6,952 nt of DNA from an uncultured Clostridia bacterium (GTDB taxonomy: Bacteria; Bacillota; Clostridia; Oscillospirales; Oscillospiraceae). The notes beneath the pieces are model-generated. The model did no database searches, was not told the DNA's origin, and was given only the letters and a program-made list of their open reading frames with translations. Where the stretch lies: the NCBI GenBank assembly GCA_945867445.1, contig CAMBID010000036.1:1-6952 (forward strand), given 5' to 3'. Shown piece by piece: positions 1-5,103 of the stretch. The position numbers were made by a program, and so were the translations under genes. How positions within the stretch are numbered: position 1 is the stretch's first letter; each line of letters starts with the position of its first letter.

Positions 1-32
1 CATAAAAACGGCTCCTTTGAGCCGCTTTTATG
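1..32. terminator. Terminator-like hairpin, possibly bidirectional
   Basis: An inverted repeat reads CATAAAA-A-CGGCTC, loop CTTT, then GAGCCG-C-TTTTATG. The arms pair over 13 of 14 positions, with only A8/C25 mismatched. The GC-rich inner stem is followed by TTTT on the + strand and by TTTTT on the - strand, the form of an intrinsic terminator in either direction. On the + strand it would end a gene lying to the left of the window and so insulate miaB. No minus-strand gene is visible to its right, so the + direction is more likely. Pairing is read directly from the sequence; termination is inferred. Confidence 0.55.
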
Positions 33-60
33 GAATTTAGCCATTGTTGCAATGCGTATT

Positions 61-90
61 TCCACGGGAGCGCCGCGGCGCTCCCGTGGA
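61..90. repeat. Perfect 30-bp GC-rich palindrome
   Basis: The first 15 bases, TCCACGGGAGCGCCG, are followed immediately by their exact reverse complement, so the palindrome is perfect, with CCGCGG at its centre. As RNA it would fold into a very stable hairpin with a minimal loop; as DNA it could extrude a cruciform. No T-run follows on either strand, so it is not a typical intrinsic terminator. It sits as the first internal structure of the 51-198 element. Confidence 0.8.
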
Positions 91-92
91 AG

Positions 93-131
93 GTGCAAGG
101 TTTTGGACAATTTCGTCCAAAAACCTTGCAC
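93..131. repeat. Long hairpin, 16-bp stem with one bulge
   Basis: The left arm GTGCAAGGTTTTGGAC (93-108) pairs with the right arm at 115-131, which is its reverse complement with one extra A in the A-run. The loop is AATTTC at 109-114. The hairpin is too long and too evenly paired to be chance. There is no following T-run on the + strand. It may be part of a mobile repeat or of a leader RNA. Confidence 0.75.
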
Positions 132-136
132 TTGAA

Positions 137-185
137 CAAAGCCAATGAACCTTGAAAGCCTTGGCTTTCAAGGTTTCCGGCTTTG
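137..185. repeat. Nested hairpin with 13-bp inner and 7-bp outer stems
   Basis: AACCTTGAAAGCC (148-160) and GGCTTTCAAGGTT (163-175) are perfect inverted copies separated only by TT. They are bracketed by CAAAGCC (137-143) and GGCTTTG (179-185), which also pair, leaving a small internal loop. An in-frame ATG at 145 that extends the miaB reading frame upstream lies inside this structure, which argues against that ATG being the true start. Confidence 0.7.
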
Positions 186-226
186 CTCAGTACGCATTAT
201 GATAACTCAGTTAAAGTATCAAAACT

Positions 227-232
227 GGGAGG
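227..232 (+). promoter_or_regulatory. Ribosome binding site that sets the miaB start
   Basis: GGGAGG lies 8 bases before GTG 241, an ideal distance, but only 2 bases before ATG 235, which is too close. Neither ATG 199 nor ATG 145 has a recognisable binding site. A -10-like TATGAT at 198-203 lacks a good -35 partner, but if active it would start transcription near 210, downstream of both of those ATGs, which again favours GTG 241. Confidence 0.65.
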
Positions 233-240
233 ATATGCCC

Positions 241-1677
241 GTGGAACGGAAAGACGTTTTGATCCCGGAGGCGGACATTGCCCGCCAGCGGGAATTTGCC
301 CGGAAGATCCGGGCCATGCACGAGAGCCGCCAGGCCCATCCCACCGCCTGTGTGGACACCTTCGGCTGCCAGCAGAACGTGGCGGACGGCCAGCGCCTCA
401 TGGGAATGCTGGAGGAGATGGGCTTCACCCTGGTCTCCTACCCCGCCGAGGCGGATCTGGCCCTGCTGAATACCTGCGCCGTGCGGGAGCACGCGGAGGA
501 CCGGGTCTTCGGCAACCTGGGGGCCCTGAGCCACGCCAAGCGGGCCAACCCCGCCATGATCCTGGGCCTCTGCGGCTGCATGGCCCAGGAGGAGCGGGTG
601 AGCAAACGGATCAAGCAGTCCTACCCCTATGTGAACCTGGTCTTCGGGCCCCAGTCCATGTGGCGCTTCCCGGAGCTTCTCTGGCAGGTCTATCAGGGCC
701 AGAAGCGGGTCTTCTCCGTGGCGGAGGAGCACGGCTCCATCGCCGAGGGCCTGCCCATCGTCCGGGAGGACGGCATCCGTGCCTGGGTCAGCATCATGTA
801 CGGCTGCAACAACTTCTGCTCCTACTGCATTGTGCCCTACGTCCGGGGCCGGGAGCGGAGCCGGGAGCCGGACTGCGTCATGGAGGAAGTCCGTTCGCTG
901 GTGGCGGAGGGGTACAGGGACATCACCCTCCTGGGCCAGAACGTGAACTCCTACGGCAAGGATCTGGGAAGGGACTACGACTTCGCCGACCTCCTGCGGG
1001 ACATCGACGCCATCCCCGGGGACTACCGCATCCGCTTCATGTCCAGCCACCCCAAGGACGCGACAAAAAAGCTCTTTGACACCATGGCGGGGAGCCGGCA
1101 TGTGGCCCGGCAGCTGCACCTGCCTTTCCAGTCCGGCAACGACCGGGTTTTGAAGGAGATGAACCGCCGCTACACCCGGCAGCAGTACCTGGATCTCGTG
1201 AACTACGCCAAGTCCGTCATGCCGGACATCGTCCTGACCTCCGACGTCATCATCGGCTTTCCCGGGGAGACCGAGGCCGAGGCCATGGATACCGTGTCCC
1301 TGGTGGAGGAGGTGGGCTTCGACGCCCTCTTCACCTTTCTCTACTCCCCCCGCCCCGGTACCAGGGCCGCCGCCATGCCGGACCCCGCCACCAAGGAGGA
1401 AAAGCAGGCCTGGTTTGACCGGCTTTTGGCCGTCCAGAACGCCAAAAGCGCCGAGATCCACGCCTCCTACCTCGGCAGGACCCTCCGGGTCCTGGTGGAC
1501 GGCAAAAGCGGCGATGAAAATTACCCCCTCTCCTCCCGCACCGAGGGCAACCGCCTGGTGCGATTGAAGGGCGGGGAGGATCTCATCGGAAAATTCGTCC
1601 AGGCCAGGATCACAGGCAGCAACACCTGGGCGCTCTACGGCGAGGCGGAGGAAACTCAGCCCCACTGCAGCTGCTGA
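241..1677 (+). CDS. miaB: tRNA-2-methylthio-N6-dimethylallyladenosine synthase MiaB
   Basis: MiaB is a cytoplasmic radical-SAM enzyme with two iron-sulfur clusters. It adds a methylthio group to isopentenyl-adenosine at position 37 (i6A37 to ms2i6A37) of tRNAs reading UNN codons, after MiaA has made i6A. With the GTG 241 start the protein has 478 residues, in the usual family range. The N-terminal UPF0004 domain carries three cluster cysteines, C43 (FGCQQN), C79 (NTCAVRE) and C113 (CGCMAQ). The radical-SAM signature CNNFCSYC places C189, C193 and C196, followed by IVPYVRGRERSR. A TRAM RNA-binding domain occupies roughly residues 410-470. Upstream in-frame ATGs (145, 199, 235) are less likely: the codons before 241 are AT-rich (ATA, TTA, TAT, CAA), unlike the gene body, and lack a well-placed binding site. 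The related MtaB and RimO are less likely, because the VRGRERSR stretch and FGCQQN fit MiaB. The family call is firm; the start is moderately sure. Confidence 0.95.
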   Translation: MERKDVLIPEADIARQREFARKIRAMHESRQAHPTACVDTFGCQQNVADGQRLMGMLEEMGFTLVSYPAEADLALLNTCAVREHAEDRVFGNLGALSHAKRANPAMILGLCGCMAQEERVSKRIKQSYPYVNLVFGPQSMWRFPELLWQVYQGQKRVFSVAEEHGSIAEGLPIVREDGIRAWVSIMYGCNNFCSYCIVPYVRGRERSREPDCVMEEVRSLVAEGYRDITLLGQNVNSYGKDLGRDYDFADLLRDIDAIPGDYRIRFMSSHPKDATKKLFDTMAGSRHVARQLHLPFQSGNDRVLKEMNRRYTRQQYLDLVNYAKSVMPDIVLTSDVIIGFPGETEAEAMDTVSLVEEVGFDALFTFLYSPRPGTRAAAMPDPATKEEKQAWFDRLLAVQNAKSAEIHASYLGRTLRVLVDGKSGDENYPLSSRTEGNRLVRLKGGEDLIGKFVQARITGSNTWALYGEAEETQPHCSC

Positions 1678-1731
1678 GGGGCATGTGCCGCGTTTCCCCT
1701 GCGATGACACAACCCATCGAATTTTTGAAAT

Positions 1732-1741
1732 AAGAGGTGAT
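1732..1741 (+). promoter_or_regulatory. mutS ribosome binding site
   Basis: AAGAGGTGAT sits with its GAGG core 7 bases before ATG 1745. It supports that start over the upstream in-frame GTG at 1685, which has no such site and would add 20 residues unlike the MutS N-terminus. The 67-base gap after miaB shows no convincing terminator. Confidence 0.8.
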
Positions 1742-1744
1742 CCC

Positions 1745-4345
1745 ATGGCGGAGCTGACGCCCATGATGCGGCAATATCTGGAGATCAAGAAGGACAACCC
1801 GGACTCCATCCTCTTCTTCCGTCTGGGGGACTTCTACGAGATGTTCGCGGACGACGCCAAGATCGCCTCCCGTGAGCTGGACCTGGCCCTCACCAGCCGG
1901 GACCACGGCAAGCACGCCAAGCCCGCGGAGGAGCAGATCCCCATGTGCGGCATCCCCTACCACGCCAGCGACGCCTACATTGCCCGCCTCATCTCCCGGG
2001 GCTACAAGGTAGCCATCTGCGAGCAGACGGAGGACCCTGCCAAGGCCAAGGGTCTCGTGAAGCGGGACGTCATCCGGGTGGTGACCCCCGGCACGGTGAC
2101 GGACGCCGCCTGCCTCCAGGACAAGGCCAGCAACTTCCTCTGCGGCATCTACCTCGATCAAAGCTCCGGCGGCGTCTGCTTCTGCGACATCTCCACCGGC
2201 AAGACCCACCTCACCGCCTTTTCCGGAAAGGACTGCGCCTCCCGCGTCGTCAACGAGCTGGGGCGCTTCTCCCCGGTGGAGGCCATCCTCAACGACGGCG
2301 CCTTCGAATCGCAGGCGCTCTTAACGGCCCTCCGCCAGCGCTTTTCCTGCCGGGTGGAGCACGCCGACCACCGCTTCCGCCTCTCCGCCGCCGAGAAGGC
2401 CATCCGCGCCCAGTTCGGAGACGATGGATGGTCAAAGCTCCCGGCGGGCAACGCCGCCGCGGCGCTGAGCCTGGGCGGATTGCTGAGCTATCTCTACGAG
2501 ACCCAGAAGGCGGACCTCAGTTACATCCGGGATCTCGAGTACTACGCCGAGGGCGTCTTCCTGGAGATGGACCTCACTGCCCGCCGCAACCTGGAGCTGA
2601 CGGAGACCCTGCAGCGCCGGGAGAAGCGGGGCAGCCTCCTCTGGGTGCTGGACGAGACCAAGACCCCCATGGGCGGCCGGATGCTCCGGTCCTGGCTGGA
2701 GCGGCCGCTGCGCTCCGTCACCGCCATCGCCCGCCGCTCCGCCGCGGTGGAAGGACTGACGAAGGATTCCGTGGCCCGGGGCGAGCTGATAGCTGCCCTC
2801 CAGGGTTTCGGAGACATGGAGCGCATTCTGGGCCGGGTGGTCTACGGCAGCGCCGGGGGCCGGGATCTCAGTGCCCTCCGCTCCGCCATGGAGCGCCTGC
2901 CCGGCATCCGGGGGCAGATGGAGCCCTTCTCGGACCGCCGCTTACGGGAGCTCCGGGAGGCCATCGACCCCCTGGAAGATGTTTGCTCCCGCATCGCCGA
3001 GACCCTCTGCGACGAACCGCCCTTCTCCGTCCGGGAGGGCGGGTTCATCCGGGATGGGTACAGCGAGGAGCTGGACCGGCTCCGGGACATCCTCTCCGGC
3101 GGCAAGGGCTTCCTGACGGAGCTGGAGCAGCGGGAAAAGGAGAAAACCGGCATCCGCACCCTGAAGGTGGGCTACAACAAGGTCTTCGGCTACTACATTG
3201 AGGTCTCCAACGCCTTTAAAAACCAGGTCCCGGAGGACTACATCCGTAAGCAGACCCTGGTGAATGGCGAGCGCTACATCACCCAGGAGCTGAAGGAGCT
3301 GGAACACACGGTGCTGACGGCCTCTGACCGGGCGGCTGCGCTGGAATATGAGCTTTTCACCGCTCTCCGGCAGGAGGTGGCCGCCCAGGCCCCCCGGATC
3401 CAGGCCTGCGCCGCCGCCGTGGCGGAGCTGGACGCCCTCTGCTCCCTTGCGGAGGTGGCCGTCCGGAACCGCTACTGCCGCCCGGAGGTGGACGAGTCCG
3501 GGGTGATCGAAATTCACGGCGGCCGCCACCCGGTGGTGGAGCAGATGCTCTCAGACGCCCTCTTCGTCCCCAATGACACCTTCATGGGCGCCACGGAAAA
3601 CCGCGTCGCCATCATCACGGGCCCCAACATGGCGGGCAAATCCACCTACATGCGCCAGGTGGCCCTTATTGTGCTGATGGCCCAGATGGGCTCCTTCGTT
3701 CCGGCCTCCGCCGCCCGGATCGGCCTGGTGGACCGCATCTTCACCCGCATCGGCGCCAGCGATGACCTCTCCGGCGGCCGCTCCACCTTCATGGTGGAGA
3801 TGAGCGAGGTCTCCGAGATCCTGCGGGAGGCCACGCCCCAGAGCCTTCTCATCCTGGATGAGATCGGCCGGGGCACCTCCACCTTCGACGGGGAGAGCCT
3901 AGCCCAGGCAGTGCTGGAATACTGCGCCGACCGCAAAGCCTTAGGGGCCCGCACCCTCTTCGCAACGCACTACCATGAGCTCACGGAGCTGGAGGGCAAG
4001 CTCCCCGGCACCGCCAACTTCAACATCGCCGTCAAGACCCGGGGGGATGAGATCATCTTCCTGCGGAAGATCCTCCCCGGCGGGGCGGACCGCAGCTACG
4101 GCATCGAGGTGGCCAAGCTGGCCGGCATCCCGGAGAAGGTGCTGAAAAGGGCCCGCGCCATTCTCACAGAGCTGGAGAGCCAGGCCGACCGCCCCCGCCG
4201 GGAGACTGCCCGTCAGGACCAGCTGACCCTGGGCAATGCCAAGGAGTCCGAGGTCCTGGACGCCCTCCGCCGTTCCCACCCCGACGCCCTGACGCCCCTG
4301 GAAGCCATGACCCTCCTCTACGAACTCAAAAAGAAATTGGAGTAA
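1745..4345 (+). CDS. mutS: DNA mismatch repair protein MutS
   Basis: MutS is the ATP-driven sensor of base mismatches and small loops in newly made DNA; as a sliding clamp it recruits MutL. The 866-residue product matches full-length MutS1 (about 850-870). The mismatch-reading motif GDFYEMF is present, with F30 and E32 in the roles of the Phe-X-Glu pair. The connector, lever and clamp domains follow, including GYNKVFGYYIEVS at 476-488. The ATPase domain has Walker A GPNMAGKST (626-634), the DDLSGGRSTFMVEM stretch (673-686), Walker B LLILDE (701-706, D705/E706) and ATHYHE with H742. The C-terminal end holds QLTLG (826-830), a possible weak sliding-clamp contact, then the conserved LTPLEAMTLLYELKK helix. 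This is MutS1, not MutS2: it has the N-terminal mismatch domain and no Smr domain. It lies 67 bases after miaB and upstream of mutL, probably in one operon. No broken or missing key residue was seen. Confidence 0.98.
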   Translation: MAELTPMMRQYLEIKKDNPDSILFFRLGDFYEMFADDAKIASRELDLALTSRDHGKHAKPAEEQIPMCGIPYHASDAYIARLISRGYKVAICEQTEDPAKAKGLVKRDVIRVVTPGTVTDAACLQDKASNFLCGIYLDQSSGGVCFCDISTGKTHLTAFSGKDCASRVVNELGRFSPVEAILNDGAFESQALLTALRQRFSCRVEHADHRFRLSAAEKAIRAQFGDDGWSKLPAGNAAAALSLGGLLSYLYETQKADLSYIRDLEYYAEGVFLEMDLTARRNLELTETLQRREKRGSLLWVLDETKTPMGGRMLRSWLERPLRSVTAIARRSAAVEGLTKDSVARGELIAALQGFGDMERILGRVVYGSAGGRDLSALRSAMERLPGIRGQMEPFSDRRLRELREAIDPLEDVCSRIAETLCDEPPFSVREGGFIRDGYSEELDRLRDILSGGKGFLTELEQREKEKTGIRTLKVGYNKVFGYYIEVSNAFKNQVPEDYIRKQTLVNGERYITQELKELEHTVLTASDRAAALEYELFTALRQEVAAQAPRIQACAAAVAELDALCSLAEVAVRNRYCRPEVDESGVIEIHGGRHPVVEQMLSDALFVPNDTFMGATENRVAIITGPNMAGKSTYMRQVALIVLMAQMGSFVPASAARIGLVDRIFTRIGASDDLSGGRSTFMVEMSEVSEILREATPQSLLILDEIGRGTSTFDGESLAQAVLEYCADRKALGARTLFATHYHELTELEGKLPGTANFNIAVKTRGDEIIFLRKILPGGADRSYGIEVAKLAGIPEKVLKRARAILTELESQADRPRRETARQDQLTLGNAKESEVLDALRRSHPDALTPLEAMTLLYELKKKLE
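4337..4342 (+). promoter_or_regulatory. Ribosome binding site inside the end of mutS
   Basis: TTGGAG occupies the last sense codons of mutS, directly before its TAA stop, and lies 9 bases before ATG 4352 of the next gene. Ribosomes finishing mutS would therefore be placed to start the protease gene, which suggests translational coupling. The site is seen directly; coupling is inferred. Confidence 0.6.
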
Positions 4346-4351
4346 CCCGCA

Positions 4352-5059
4352 ATGGCAAAGAAAAAATCCTCCGCCGCCCTCTCCCACGGGGAGACGGTGG
4401 CAGGGCTCATTTTCCTGGCCCTCTACCTCTTCGTCCTGCCCCTGGTGAAGGCCCCGGCCTTCCGCCTGGCGGAAAAGCTGCTGGGCGTGGAGCTCTCAGG
4501 CTCTCTGGAAAACGCCGTCTATTACTACCTCCTCTTCGCCGTGACCGTGGTCATCTTCCACGGCTTCCTCTGCCGCACCAGCGGACGGCTGCTGGACAAC
4601 CTGGGCCAGGCCTGCCAGACGGTGGGGGTGGGCCTTGTGGCCCTCTACGGTCTCAATGAGCTCTTTTTCCGGCTCAGCGCCGCGTGGCTGGATAACCGGG
4701 TGAACCTCAACGACTCCGTCATCTCCGCCCAGATCCGCTCCGCCCCCTGGTCCACCTTTCTCATCGTGGTGCTGCTGGCCCCCTTCATCGAGGAGGTCCT
4801 TTTCCGGGGCCTGGTCTTCGGCGGATTGAAGGGCCGCAGCCGGGCGGTGGCCTACGCGGTCTCCTGCCTGCTCTTCGCCTTCCTCCATGTCTGGCAGTTC
4901 GCCGCGGTGCACCAGGACCTCACCTACTTTTTGCTGATGCTCCAGTACCTGGTGCCCGGCCTGGTGCTGGCCTGGTGCTATGACCGCTCCGGCACGCTCT
5001 GGGCCTCCATCGCCGTCCATGTGCTGGCAAACCTTCTGAGCGCCGTCACGATTCTGTAA
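4352..5059 (+). CDS. CPBP-family intramembrane glutamic/metalloprotease
   Basis: This is a 235-residue membrane protein of the CPBP (CAAX protease and bacteriocin-processing, Abi) family. Members cleave substrates within or near the membrane; roles include prenyl-protein processing and bacteriocin maturation or immunity, but this one's substrate cannot be read from the sequence. All three family motifs are present: EEVLFR (E147, E148, R152), FAFLH (F175, H179) and HVLAN (H223, N227), so it should be catalytically competent. Hydrophobic segments lie at about 14-34, 54-75, 88-108, 134-158, 165-181, 190-209 and 214-235. The positively charged MAKKK start suggests the N-terminus stays in the cytoplasm, and no cleavable signal peptide is evident. 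It begins 6 bases after mutS, with its binding site inside mutS, and ends 44 bases before mutL, so it is likely co-transcribed with the repair genes although no functional link is known to me. Family call firm, role unknown. Confidence 0.9.
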   Translation: MAKKKSSAALSHGETVAGLIFLALYLFVLPLVKAPAFRLAEKLLGVELSGSLENAVYYYLLFAVTVVIFHGFLCRTSGRLLDNLGQACQTVGVGLVALYGLNELFFRLSAAWLDNRVNLNDSVISAQIRSAPWSTFLIVVLLAPFIEEVLFRGLVFGGLKGRSRAVAYAVSCLLFAFLHVWQFAAVHQDLTYFLLMLQYLVPGLVLAWCYDRSGTLWASIAVHVLANLLSAVTIL

Positions 5060-5090
5060 GCCCCTCGATTCTCATTTTTCCATTCCGAAA

Positions 5091-5098
5091 GGGAGGTG
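5091..5098 (+). promoter_or_regulatory. mutL ribosome binding site
   Basis: GGGAGGTG lies 5 bases before ATG 5104, with its GGAGG core 7 bases away. It is the strongest binding site in the window and fixes the mutL start, where the protein opens in register with the family N-terminus. The 44-base gap after the protease gene contains no terminator that I can see. Confidence 0.8.
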
Positions 5099-5103
5099 TC
5101 CCC

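Larger units (their letters stand above)
51..198. repeat. Palindrome-rich element with imperfect terminal inverted repeats
   Basis: Seen directly: AATGCGTATT at 51-60 and AGTACGCATT at 189-198 are inverted copies matching at 9 of 10 positions. Between them lie three successive inverted repeats, at 61-90, 93-131 and 137-185, which account for almost all of the stretch. No convincing coding region is visible in it. The architecture resembles a small non-autonomous palindromic repeat (MITE-like or REP-like) inserted just upstream of miaB, but I see no clear target-site duplication. It could instead be a structured 5' leader of the operon. Only a copy-number search in the genome can separate these; the element identity is inference. 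Confidence 0.4.

Noticed and set aside
1..240. A tRNA or known riboswitch upstream of miaB
   Set aside because: No cloverleaf, T-loop or recognised aptamer core was found; the structures are simple long palindromes.
1659..1682. GCCCC...GGGGC hairpin across the miaB stop codon as a possible terminator
   Set aside because: The stem is only 5 bp with a 14-base loop and no T-run follows, so transcription probably continues into mutS.
1685..1744. Upstream GTG start for mutS
   Set aside because: It has no ribosome binding site, the added residues do not resemble the MutS N-terminus, and ATG 1745 has a well-spaced AGAGGTGAT.
211..1809. A 532-codon open frame on the - strand opposite miaB, longer than miaB itself
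   Set aside because: It arises because the GC-rich codons of miaB rarely read as stops on the opposite strand. The translated product is low-complexity, rich in G, V, H and L, with no recognisable domain, while the + strand frame has all MiaB motifs.
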